NCBI GenBank assembly: GCA_013202495.1
Contig: JABMQQ010000074.1
Span: forward strand, 1-45,251
Direction of reading: 5' to 3'
DNA: 45,251 nucleotides
From: Fidelibacterota bacterium
Lineage (GTDB): Bacteria > Fidelibacterota > UBA8477 > JABMPR01
The notes under the pieces were generated by a model. The model searched no databases, was not told the DNA's origin, and was given only the letters and a program-made list of their open reading frames with translations. Every line of letters begins with the position of its first letter. Position 1 is the first letter of the stretch. This document shows, piece after piece, positions 34,548 through 42,082 of this stretch. The translations under genes were made by a program, and so were the position numbers.

Positions 34548-35549
34548 ATGCGCTTAATTTTGATACTTACATGTACACTACTGCTTTTCGCGTTTTGGTC
34601 ATGTGATTCAACGGAAGATGCTGAGGATGATTTCACTAATTTTGAACTCATCCAACCGGTGTTGGAAACCAGTACCTCTGCAGGTGCAGGAAAGCCAATA
34701 TCAGCTCAGACACTTTTTGATAATATGAACGATGGAAATGCATCAAACGATTACTTCGTTTTAAGTGTAAGAAGTGCTGAAACGTATGCATTGGGACATA
34801 TCCCTGGAGCAATTAATATTTATTGGAGAGATGTTGGCAATCCAACTAACCTCGCTCTGTTACCTACTGACCAGCCAATTCTTGTGTATTGCTACACAGG
34901 ACACACCGGTCAGGCAGTTGCGACTGTGTTGGTCAATCTTGGTTATGATGCAGTGAACCTCAAGTACGGATTTATGTCCTGGTCGAAAGATGAAACTGCC
35001 AGAGTACAGAGTCCCTTTGTTGATGATGTTGATGGTCATGATTATGCCACCGAAACAACAGCCACAGCTGGGGGTGATTTCGCCCTCGCGGAGCCAGATT
35101 GGATTAGCTCACAAGATGCTGATGAAATCATTGGGACTGCCGCAGATTATTGTTTAACAAATCGTGGACCGGTGATCAAGGCTGCTGATTTATTTGCCAA
35201 TTTGAATGATGGTGATACCACAAACGATCCTCAGGTCGTGAGTGTCCGTAGTGCCGATACCTATGCAATTGGACACATTCCTGGAGCCATCAATATTTAT
35301 TGGAAAGATATTGCCATCATCGACAATCTTAAAATGATTGACCCTTCAAAACAGGTTGCGGTATACTGCTATACCGGACATACTGGTCAAATTGCAGCAA
35401 CAGTATTATCCATCCTGGGTTATGATGCCGTAAATATGAAACACGGTATGATGGCCTGGTCACGTGATGTGGACGTTAGGGTTCAAAGTTGTTTCACTGA
35501 GGATGTTGATTCTCATGATTTCGCTATTACCACCGGGACCAACCCTTAA
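34548..35549 (+). CDS. Tandem-rhodanese lipoprotein
   Basis: A 333-residue exported protein. Signal peptide MRLILILTCTLLLFAFWSC with the lipobox Cys at residue 19, an acidic linker, then two rhodanese domains (about 50-160 and 210-325). Each has ALGHIPGAINIYW or AIGHIPGAINIYW, and the same active-site loop YCYTGHTGQ with a Cys but without the Arg typical of thiosulfate sulfurtransferases. The near-identical halves indicate internal duplication. AAGGAG lies about six bases before the ATG. A sigma-54 promoter match is upstream and a multiheme cytochrome follows. Likely an extracytoplasmic sulfur or polysulfide carrier feeding or protecting the cytochrome; inference. Confidence 0.85.
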   Translation: MRLILILTCTLLLFAFWSCDSTEDAEDDFTNFELIQPVLETSTSAGAGKPISAQTLFDNMNDGNASNDYFVLSVRSAETYALGHIPGAINIYWRDVGNPTNLALLPTDQPILVYCYTGHTGQAVATVLVNLGYDAVNLKYGFMSWSKDETARVQSPFVDDVDGHDYATETTATAGGDFALAEPDWISSQDADEIIGTAADYCLTNRGPVIKAADLFANLNDGDTTNDPQVVSVRSADTYAIGHIPGAINIYWKDIAIIDNLKMIDPSKQVAVYCYTGHTGQIAATVLSILGYDAVNMKHGMMAWSRDVDVRVQSCFTEDVDSHDFAITTGTNP

Positions 35550-35571
35550 TTAAAGCGGACTAAAATCGACG

Positions 35572-35611
35572 AATTCAGCAGAGACTACCCTCCAGTAATC
35601 TCTGCTGAATT
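35572..35611 (+). other. Intercistronic hairpin
   Basis: AATTCAGCAGAGA (35572-35584) and TCTCTGCTGAATT (35599-35611) are perfect 13-base arms with a 14-base loop. No T tract follows and it ends about seven bases before the GGAG of the cytochrome gene. It is probably an mRNA-processing or stability element tuning cytochrome against rhodanese expression. Confidence 0.7.
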
Positions 35612-35628
35612 GCAATTGTGGAGCGACC

Positions 35629-37005
35629 ATGACGAAACAAACAGTTCTAGTATTCATCTCATTCTGTCTACTCATTTTTTCATGTGGAGAAGTGGATGAT
35701 GACCCAAAGGATATTGTTGCAAGCTCTAGCTGTGTGGGTTGTCACAACAACATTGATTTATTGTTGGTAGTGGCTGATCCAATTGAAGACACCGGTGGTG
35801 AATCAACAGGCGAAGGCTGAGGTGGCTCAGTTGCTCAGTTGAGCGCAGAAGACCGTGTGTTTGTGGGAGATAGTTTTTTTGAGACTGTCCATGGTGAAAT
35901 GACTTGTGTCGAATGCCATGGCGGGGACAATGAAACAGACCTCACCAAAGAAGCCAAATCATTGGCGCACTCCCCTGATAAAAACTTTATTGCCCATCCA
36001 AGTCAGGATGCTGAGACATACTGCAAGGAATGTCATACAGAGGAAACAGAGAACTTTGCAAATAGTCTGCATTATACTCAAGCAGGATATTTTGAACGAT
36101 TTAAGGTCCGTGCGGGGGGGATGGACCTCCGAAATGATGCAAACATGCTAGCGGGCTTTAAACAAGATTGCGGAAGCTGCCATGCTACATGTGGACAATG
36201 TCACGTCACCAGACCAGTGTCAGTGAAAAGTGGTTTAAATTGGGGACATGAATTTAAGAAGATCCCGGATTTAAATAATAATTGTACAGCCTGTCATGGT
36301 TCCCGGGTTGGAGAGGAATACAAAGGCTCGCATGCTGGCGAAGAAGGCTGGCCGGCTGGAATAAGAGCTGACGTTCATTACAATAATGGTTTTCGATGCG
36401 ATTATTGTCATACTGGACATGAAATGCATGGAGATGGTTCCGAGTATTTCTACAGATATGTTGAGAATTCGAGCATGGTTCCGCAGTGCGAGGATTGTCA
36501 TACATATTCTGATCCGGAAACGAGCAGTCCTGATTACAATAGCTATCATGCCACGCACTGGACGGGTAGTGGTTCAAAGCTTCAGTGTCAGGTTTGTCAC
36601 TCCCAATCATACAAGAGCTGTAATGGATGTCATGCGAAAGGAACCGCCAGTCATGGTGGGATCACGGGTAAATCCTACCCATCTTTCAAGATTGGTAAAA
36701 ACTATTTAAAGAGTGTAGATCGAAATTACGATTACGCTTTAGTGAGACATATTCCGATCTCACCCGATACATATAATAATTGGAATGGATCGTATACTCT
36801 CACAACCTTTGCTGCTGAACCCACATGGAAATATACCACTCCTCATAATATTCAGCGTTGGACTGCCCAAACTGATACTACAGGAGGAGTATGGTGTGGC
36901 TTGTCCTGCCATTCCAACGACAATCTTTTTCTACATGAGACTGATGTCGATTCAACCTATTTGGATGCAGAGTTACAAGCCAATGAGAACGTCTTTATGG
37001 ACTAG
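35629..37005 (+). CDS. Multiheme c-type cytochrome lipoprotein with in-frame TGA
   Basis: Two frames, 35629-35820 and 35821-37005, are in register and separated only by TGA at 35818-35820 (codon 64). The first part holds a lipoprotein signal (LLIFSC, Cys at 19) and one heme motif CVGCH; the second has no ATG, no ribosome binding site and no export signal, so the two were or are one 458-residue protein. Heme motifs in order: CVGCH, CVECH, CKECH, CGSCH, CGQCH, CTACH, CDYCH, CEDCH, CQVCH, CNGCH, plus CGLSCH with three residues between Cys. That is ten CXXCH and one CX3CH. Possible role: outer-surface or periplasmic electron transfer, perhaps on sulfur compounds given the rhodanese partner. A terminator follows. 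Whether it is functional depends on the TGA. Confidence 0.75.
35818..35820 (+). other. In-frame TGA within cytochrome gene
   Basis: The context is a Gly-rich linker, GESTGEG then TGA then GGSVAQ. A single change from GGA (Gly) would restore the frame. The downstream bases can form only a weak hairpin (GCTCA/TGAGC) with no obvious SECIS apical GGU, so selenocysteine is possible but not favoured. Confidence 0.8.
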
Positions 37006-37093
37006 TCTCCAATAAAGTAGACCGCGTTGCTCTCCAGGTATTCCTCCATGGGAATTACATTACCTGGAGGCAGCGCCAACTACCCAAGAAACC

Positions 37094-37120
37094 AAAAAAC
37101 CCGCTGATGTGGGTTTTTTT
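37094..37120 (+). terminator. Rho-independent terminator after cytochrome
   Basis: AAAAAACCCGC, loop TGAT, GTGGGTTTTTTT. It starts 88 bases after the cytochrome stop; the A/T symmetry makes it usable on both strands. Confidence 0.9.
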
Positions 37121-37128
37121 ATTTCTGT

Positions 37129-37167
37129 GGCCTCCCTGCATGTTTTCTAGCAAAGTGAAAACTGCAG
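37129..37167 (+). repeat. 39 bp dispersed repeat, copy A
   Basis: GGCCTCCCTG... ending TGCAG matches 41086-41124 at 30 of 39 positions. Both are followed within 20 bases by GGGACGG and a short hairpin with a seven-base loop that looks like a tRNA T-arm read on the minus strand. Confidence 0.55.
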
Positions 37168-37297
37168 GCTAAGGGACGGAATTGAACCGCCGATCAGTCT
37201 ACGCTCTTCGAGCTTTGCCGTGGCAGGCACAGGGATTAACTGAGCGTCATCCCTTTGGGATCCCCTCGTCTTACTTCGCTTTTCAACAGTATGCAAA

Positions 37298-37339
37298 CCC
37301 TTATACAGTAAGGGATGGTGGGTTATAGTTGCTAAAAAG
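37298..37339 (+). repeat. 42 bp dispersed repeat, copy 2
   Basis: The partner of 32092-32133, with the identical 17-base hairpin CCCTTATACAGTAAGGG. The 393 base gap 37006-37398 contains this repeat, copy A and the terminator, and no gene. Confidence 0.65.
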
Positions 37340-37398
37340 TTGCCGATAGATTACCTGGTGCCCTTCTAGTTTTGATCGACATAATCTACAGGTCATGG

Positions 37399-38049
37399 TC
37401 ATGAGTTTTTAAGTTTTTCCGCAACGTAAAGATGTACACTACCAAAGCCACCGATCTCTTCTTCAGTATATTCGAACCCAAAACGTTCAAACATTGGTTG
37501 CATCTCTCTAATGATATCTCCCATAGCAATCCAAGTCTTCGTTGCTTTCATTCCTAACCAGTTTCGATTTCTTGGATATTCAATATCCACCAGTATTAAT
37601 TTTCCACCTGGTTTTAATACTCTGCGCATTTCCGACATTGCTTTTATACCATCTGGATAGGCTGAGAAAGCCATCGTATTTACAATTGAGTCGAAATATT
37701 CATCTTCGTAGGGTAATGCCTGGACATCTCCTTGTCGAATATCCGCTAAGACGCCCTGTTTGTTTAATTGTTCTTTTAATAGCGTCACAAATTTTTCATT
37801 ATAATCAATCCCATAAGTGTCATATTGTGCCGCGTATTGCTTCAATAAATACCCTGTACCAAATGATACTTCTAACACTCTTGGACCTTTGATATGAGGG
37901 ATAGCGGAGTTTATCCATCGTCGCCAAAATGTAAATATTTTAGTCACTATATCGTAGGTGCTGGCAAATCCTGTATAGAATTTATTGAATTCCTCCGTAA
38001 ACTTTTGCTTATTTTTCGGCTCGTTACTGTAAACTACATTGGTTGACAT
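37399..38049 (-). CDS. Class I SAM-dependent methyltransferase
   Basis: A 216-residue methyltransferase. SAM motif I VLEVSFGTGYLLK, acidic post-I YGIDYNE, QGDVQALPYEDEYFDSIVNTMAFS as motif II and RRVLKPGGKLILVD as motif III: a UbiE/Methyltransf_11-type Rossmann fold. The substrate is unknown; the C-terminal region (MFERFGFEYTEEEIGGFGSVH) is UbiE-like but short. GGAAG is six bases before the ATG. It lies 66 bases after the metallo-hydrolase on the same strand and may be the third gene of the sigma-54 operon. Confidence 0.85.
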   Translation of the reverse strand: MSTNVVYSNEPKNKQKFTEEFNKFYTGFASTYDIVTKIFTFWRRWINSAIPHIKGPRVLEVSFGTGYLLKQYAAQYDTYGIDYNEKFVTLLKEQLNKQGVLADIRQGDVQALPYEDEYFDSIVNTMAFSAYPDGIKAMSEMRRVLKPGGKLILVDIEYPRNRNWLGMKATKTWIAMGDIIREMQPMFERFGFEYTEEEIGGFGSVHLYVAEKLKNS

Positions 38050-38115
38050 AATTGCTTCCCTTATGAATGTTGACCCAGGGCTATATCAAAGCTCTTCTAG
38101 ATAATACTAGAGGAT

Positions 38116-38991
38116 TCAACTTAACACGATCTCATCACCATATTTCATGATCCGGCAATCGATGTCCATTTTTTCGACTTCTGTCTTGAAAACCTGGTCG
38201 TTGGTAGGATTGACATTTCTCCTCCAGAAAAAGTCTCCATTATAATGACAGGGAATGACCAGTTTCGGTCTCATCAATCGCACAGCCTCGAGGGCGGCTT
38301 TTACATCCATTGTATTTCCAGCTGAGCCCCCAATAGGTATCATCAATATATCAGGATTCAATTCTTCCCAACCCTCTTGAAAGAGAGTATCGCCCAAATT
38401 GACAATTGATTTATTTTCTACCTCGATCTTGTAGCCAATGACACCCCGGGCGAAGGCTTCAACGTTATCTTTTTCCAGCCTGATCAAACCCCAGAGTAAT
38501 TTTACGGTTCCGTGGTTATACACATTGAGGGTTTCATCAATCTTTTGCACCCGCAACCCGGCGAGATATACCTCCTGACCACCATGACCCTTCTGCAAAA
38601 CCTCATTGTTCATATAGAATAGTCCTCCTCCAAGGCGGAGTGCTAAGGGTCCATGCTCTGCCATCAATCCCTGTACCTGAACCGGGCCAAGCTCAAGGCG
38701 CTCAGACACTCCCAATGCGTGGACAGCGCTGATCTGATCAGATTTGAATCGATCAACCAACTCTTCATGACAAATAACTGTGGCCTGACTCTGCTCAGCC
38801 ATTTCTACAGCATAGTCAAAGTGGTCAGGATCCCCGTGGGTTGAAAAAACATGAGTCACACCCTCCCATTCCGCTTTAGGGATGAGGCTATTCAGTTTGG
38901 TCCACCACAGATTACGTCCCGCATCAATCGCCAGCTTATAACCAGCACCCTCGATGATAAACGCGTTATATAAATAATGTTTGATTTTCAT
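38116..38991 (-). CDS. Metallo-beta-lactamase-fold hydrolase (UlaG/UPF0173-like)
   Basis: A 291-residue hydrolase. Metal motif THGDPDHFD gives His52, Asp54, Asp56 and His57; LGDTLF supplies the bridging Asp and IPCHYNGDF the last His. The N-terminus MKIKHYLYNAFIIEGAGYKLAID is typical of UlaG/YtkL-type single-domain hydrolases. There is an insertion around LFYMNNEVLQKGHGG. Its ATG overlaps the stop of the small upstream gene (ATGA), so the two are translationally coupled and belong to the sigma-54 operon controlled from 39376-39392. Substrate unknown. Confidence 0.85.
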   Translation of the reverse strand: MKIKHYLYNAFIIEGAGYKLAIDAGRNLWWTKLNSLIPKAEWEGVTHVFSTHGDPDHFDYAVEMAEQSQATVICHEELVDRFKSDQISAVHALGVSERLELGPVQVQGLMAEHGPLALRLGGGLFYMNNEVLQKGHGGQEVYLAGLRVQKIDETLNVYNHGTVKLLWGLIRLEKDNVEAFARGVIGYKIEVENKSIVNLGDTLFQEGWEELNPDILMIPIGGSAGNTMDVKAALEAVRLMRPKLVIPCHYNGDFFWRRNVNPTNDQVFKTEVEKMDIDCRIMKYGDEIVLS

Positions 38992-39332
38992 AATGATCCC
39001 CTTTTGGTAGTTTGATGTTTGGTGGATGGCAAGTGATCCAAATCCGTGTCACTGAATAGTGTTGATATCTCTGTCCAACTTGAATGATGAGTCAAACCAA
39101 TATCTTGTAGAAGATGTCGCAGGCTAATACTCAGTGAACTATCTGAATCTGATGGTTTGGTTAGCTCATATTTTATGTGAATTGCATAATCGGTTTGAAT
39201 ATTGGTATGTCTATAAAGTACAATATCAGTGTTGTTATACGCGTCCCGCATCCCCTTGAGAATTTGTCTAAGTTGTTCAACGGTTTTATGAATATGCGTT
39301 GACTCGCAACGTAATTCAATTATCTCAATCAT
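38988..39332 (-). CDS. Small protein of unknown function, first gene of sigma-54 operon
   Basis: A 114-residue protein starting MIEIIELRCESTHIHKTVEQLRQILKGM, with alternating beta and helix segments and DYAIHIKYELTKPSDSDSS. It looks like a ferredoxin-fold (ABM-like) small protein, but I cannot assign it. GGAG lies five bases before ATG 39332, so the frame to 39362 is not used. It lies about 34 bases downstream of the predicted sigma-54 transcription start and overlaps the hydrolase gene by ATGA. Confidence 0.65.
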   Translation of the reverse strand: MIEIIELRCESTHIHKTVEQLRQILKGMRDAYNNTDIVLYRHTNIQTDYAIHIKYELTKPSDSDSSLSISLRHLLQDIGLTHHSSWTEISTLFSDTDLDHLPSTKHQTTKRGSL

Positions 39333-39375
39333 ATTTCTCCGAGTGTTAATTTTATCATTCATCTGTCAGACACAA

Positions 39376-39392
39376 TTGCCATAAACATGCCA
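39376..39392 (-). promoter_or_regulatory. Sigma-54 promoter of hydrolase operon
   Basis: On the minus strand TGGCAT-GTTTA-TGGCAA fits TGGCAC-N5-TTGCA with correct GG-GC spacing (one mismatch in the -12 element). Predicted start near 39366. Confidence 0.6.
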
Positions 39393-39447
39393 AAGCTATA
39401 TCATCAATATATTCAATAGTTTATAGTTTTCTAACAACTTAAATATG

Positions 39448-39457
39448 TGATATATCA
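39448..39457. promoter_or_regulatory. TGATATATCA palindrome
   Basis: A perfect 10-base palindrome, 22 bases (centre to centre) from the next related site. It shares GATATATC with the two arms of the larger inverted repeat. Confidence 0.55.
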
Positions 39458-39467
39458 TGATATTGGT

Positions 39468-39509
39468 TGTGATATATCGTTATCATAAATAGATTAACGA
39501 TATATCACA
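39468..39509. promoter_or_regulatory. Large inverted repeat, candidate activator enhancer
   Basis: TGTGATATATCGTTA (39468-39482) and TAACGATATATCACA (39495-39509) are perfect 15-base inverted arms around 12 bases. It lies 24 bases before the GAF activator gene and about 75 bases upstream of the divergent sigma-54 promoter, an expected enhancer distance. Confidence 0.7.
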
Positions 39510-39532
39510 TTTTATCATCTGAAGGAAAATAC

Positions 39533-41065
39533 ATGAACAAGAGTGAATTTTTCAGACAGGCTACTCTCAGAATCTGCGGGAATCTAGATATTGAGGCGGC
39601 CTTGTACTCATTACTGATATTCCTCCAGGATCACATGCCGGTTACAAATATATTTCTGCAAAAATTCGAGCCTGGTTTCAATTCCATGCGCACTATTGCA
39701 TACGCAAACTCAAACGATTGTGGTTCACTAGATTTACTGACCCCCCTCACCAGCCAATCTCAGGAAAGAGCCGGAAGCTCTCAATCTGGCGATGGTATGT
39801 TTCTCATCGATGATCCAGGCAATTTCCCGGTGGCGCAGGAAATGCTCTCTTTTCATAATCTTCATGCTTCAAGCTTGTTGTTAATGATCATGCGTGCTGA
39901 GATTCTCACACTGGGTTCGTTGGTCCTCATCAGTGAAGAACCTGATCGATTTAACGATGAGCATAAGGAGTTAATGGCTTTATTAACCAAGCCGTTGATC
40001 GTAGCGCTCTCGAATGTTTTGAAGCATCGAGAAATTTTATCACTAAAAGATCTTTTGGCCGAAGATAATCGCTTTTTGCAGAAAGAACTCCGCAGCCAAT
40101 TATCTGATGAAATTATTGGTGCCAATTTTGGATTGAAAAATGTTATGTCTCGTGCCAGGCAGGTCGCAGGAATGGATAGCCCTGTACTACTCCTGGGTGA
40201 AACGGGAGTTGGTAAGGATGTTATCGCACAAGCCATCCATTATTCATCCAAGCGAAGGGATCGTCATTTTATAAAGGTCAACTGTGGAGCTATCCCAGAA
40301 TCGCTCATCGATAGTGAACTATTCGGACATGAGAAAGGCGCATTTACGGGCGCCTTAAAATTGCAATTGGGCAAATTTGAACGTGCAGACGGAGGTACGA
40401 TTTTTCTTGACGAGATTGGTGAACTTCCCCTTAAGTCCCAAACCAGATTATTGCAGGTTTTACAAGAAAAAACCATCGAGCGCGTGGGTGGGACAGAGAC
40501 ATTGGATCTTGATATTCGAATTATAGCAGCCACCAACCGCAATTTGGAGGCCATGGTTAGCTCGCAGGAATTTCGAGCCGACCTCTGGTTTAGGTTGAAT
40601 GTATTTCCCATCAACATCCCGCCCTTGCGAGACCGGCTGATTGATCTTCCTGCTTTCACACAATATTTCCTACATGAAAAGTCTAAAGAATTGAAATTGG
40701 AGGCGGTTCCTGAGCTTAAACCCGGCGCCATCACAAAATTATCTAGCTATGAATGGCCAGGAAATGTGAGAGAATTACAAAATATCATTGAGCGTGAGAT
40801 CATTATTAATCCTTCAGGTCCCATAGATTTCAGTAATAGTGGAATTGGACAGACTATAAAATCCAAGCAAAAAGTAACCCACGAGGGGACAATTGAAAAG
40901 CTTGATCTAGCTATAGCTCGTCACATTCAACGCGCGCTGACGGCAACTGGCGGTGTTATTCATGGACCAAGTGGGGCAGCTGAACTTCTTGGAGTCAATC
41001 CCAATACCTTGAGAAGCAGAATCAAAAAACTTTCTTCAATGTTTGACTTTCGTTTTGATGGATAA
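39533..41065 (+). CDS. GAF-domain sigma-54-dependent activator (FhlA/NorR-like)
   Basis: A 510-residue activator. Residues 1-170 are GAF-like (LDIEAALYSLLIFLQDHMPV, then MIMRAEILTLGSLVLISEE), a coil follows, and the AAA+ domain carries LGETGVGKDVIAQAIHYSS, sigma-54 loop GHEKGAFTGA, LDEIGELPL and FRADLWFRLNVFPINIPPLRDR. C-terminal Fis-type helix-turn-helix GAAELLGVNPNTLRSRIKKL. The architecture is that of FhlA/NorR; the GAF ligand is unknown and the usual NorR iron ligands are not apparent. AAGGA lies about six bases before the ATG. It is divergent from the hydrolase operon and presumably activates it through the inverted repeat between them. Confidence 0.85.
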   Translation: MNKSEFFRQATLRICGNLDIEAALYSLLIFLQDHMPVTNIFLQKFEPGFNSMRTIAYANSNDCGSLDLLTPLTSQSQERAGSSQSGDGMFLIDDPGNFPVAQEMLSFHNLHASSLLLMIMRAEILTLGSLVLISEEPDRFNDEHKELMALLTKPLIVALSNVLKHREILSLKDLLAEDNRFLQKELRSQLSDEIIGANFGLKNVMSRARQVAGMDSPVLLLGETGVGKDVIAQAIHYSSKRRDRHFIKVNCGAIPESLIDSELFGHEKGAFTGALKLQLGKFERADGGTIFLDEIGELPLKSQTRLLQVLQEKTIERVGGTETLDLDIRIIAATNRNLEAMVSSQEFRADLWFRLNVFPINIPPLRDRLIDLPAFTQYFLHEKSKELKLEAVPELKPGAITKLSSYEWPGNVRELQNIIEREIIINPSGPIDFSNSGIGQTIKSKQKVTHEGTIEKLDLAIARHIQRALTATGGVIHGPSGAAELLGVNPNTLRSRIKKLSSMFDFRFDG

Positions 41066-41085
41066 ATGACCTATCATCGAATACT

Positions 41086-41124
41086 GGCCTCCCTGGATGT
41101 TTTAACCAAAAAGGAAAATTGCAG
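41086..41124 (+). repeat. 39 bp dispersed repeat, copy B
   Basis: The partner of 37129-37167. It is followed by GGGACGGGGATTTTAAGTCC, where GGGGA/TCCCC can pair around a seven-base loop. The 391 base gap 41066-41456 holds this, a hairpin at 41253-41270 and the tetR promoter region, and no gene. Confidence 0.55.
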
Positions 41125-41252
41125 TAGTCGTGGAAGTGTCGGGACGGGGATTTTAAGTCCCCTATTCGCCATCTGTATGTGGCTTGTTACAGTTAGTTAC
41201 CGGGATAGGTGAATTCGCGTGTGTAGTATATGTGCTTAAAATAGGTAAAAAT

Positions 41253-41270
41253 ACTTGGCTTACGCCAAGT
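41253..41270. repeat. Short perfect hairpin
   Basis: ACTTGGC-TTAC-GCCAAGT, a 7-base stem without a T tract. It may end the GAF activator transcript weakly or be part of the local repeats. Confidence 0.4.
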
Positions 41271-41424
41271 CATAATCAGCCCAGGCGATAGCTAAAAGGT
41301 AAACAACAAGCTCAAACTGATAGTTGTTTGTTAGATGATCTGGAAGAGTCAAATCACGAGGGTTTGATCAGACCAGTTAACAAATGTGATTTTAATTGTT
41401 GTGATCTGGGAATACATAGCTAAG

Positions 41425-41444
41425 TTAGTGAGCGATAACAAACG
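41425..41444 (+). promoter_or_regulatory. Candidate TetR operator, copy 1
   Basis: TTAGTGA-GCG-ATAACAAACG, 12 bases before the tetR ATG. It is repeated with three central changes at 42055-42074. Confidence 0.65.
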
Positions 41445-41456
41445 TTAAGGATTCAA

Positions 41457-42035
41457 ATGACCAAGAGTTACACAAAAAGACAAATCCAGATTATTCACGC
41501 TGCTGTGGAGCTTATTGCGACTGGGGGGATGTCTGCCTTGACAATGAACAACATCGCATCAAAAATAAATGTCACCGAGCCAGCTCTTTATCGCCATTTC
41601 AAGAGCAAGAAGGAGATTCTCCTCGGCGTTATAAAGTTATTGCGTCATAGTGGACAAATTTCAAAAACAAATGAAAAAACAGGATGGGAGTTGGTGGAAA
41701 GTACCATGCAGGGTCGCATTGCCAGCTTCATCGAAATGCCAGGTTTAGCTGCCATCATCTTTTCGGAAGAGATATTCTCTGGAGATAATGACTTGTCTTT
41801 ACAGATAAAAGCTATGATGAGAGAGACCCAGGAGCGATTTATCAAAGTCATGCATTTGGCTCAGCAGGAGGGAACTATACGATCTGACCTAGAGGCTGAG
41901 CAAATAGCTCTCATGGTTATCGGTTCATTTCGCTTTCTGGTCACCCAATGGCATTTATTTGAAAATAATTTTGACCTGGCCAAACGCGCATCAGCTCTTT
42001 TTACAGATCTTAGAAAGCTGCTTCTCCTTCAATAA
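41457..42035 (+). CDS. TetR/AcrR-family regulator
   Basis: A 192-residue regulator. N-terminal helix-turn-helix TNNIASKINVTEPALYRHFKSKKEIL-type block (here TMNNIASKINVTEPALYRHF), preceded by IQIIHAAVELIATGGMSALT. The helical C-terminal domain has EAEQIALMVIGSFRFLVTQW. TAAGGA lies six to seven bases before the ATG. It is 47 bases upstream of the RND exporter, and both genes carry the same 20-base motif at their starts, so it is probably an autoregulated repressor of the exporter operon. The inducer is unknown. Confidence 0.9.
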   Translation: MTKSYTKRQIQIIHAAVELIATGGMSALTMNNIASKINVTEPALYRHFKSKKEILLGVIKLLRHSGQISKTNEKTGWELVESTMQGRIASFIEMPGLAAIIFSEEIFSGDNDLSLQIKAMMRETQERFIKVMHLAQQEGTIRSDLEAEQIALMVIGSFRFLVTQWHLFENNFDLAKRASALFTDLRKLLLLQ

Positions 42036-42054
42036 ATTTTTTTACTATTATATG

Positions 42055-42074
42055 TTAGTGATTAATAACAAACG
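42055..42074 (+). promoter_or_regulatory. Candidate TetR operator, copy 2
   Basis: TTAGTGA-TTA-ATAACAAACG, identical to copy 1 outside the three central bases. It overlaps by one base the GGAG ribosome binding site of the RND gene, so binding would block initiation of that transcript. Confidence 0.65.
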
Positions 42075-42082
42075 GAGCTAAA

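Noticed and set aside
35818-35880. Selenocysteine insertion as the main explanation for the TGA
   Set aside because: The only nearby hairpin has a 5-base stem and no typical GGU apical loop, and the codon lies in a Gly-rich linker where GGA is the simplest ancestor. Kept only as an alternative.
37168-37250. tRNA gene on the minus strand
   Set aside because: A T-arm-like hairpin with TTCAATT loop is visible, but I could not form an acceptor stem, anticodon arm or D-arm; at most a tRNA-derived repeat fragment.
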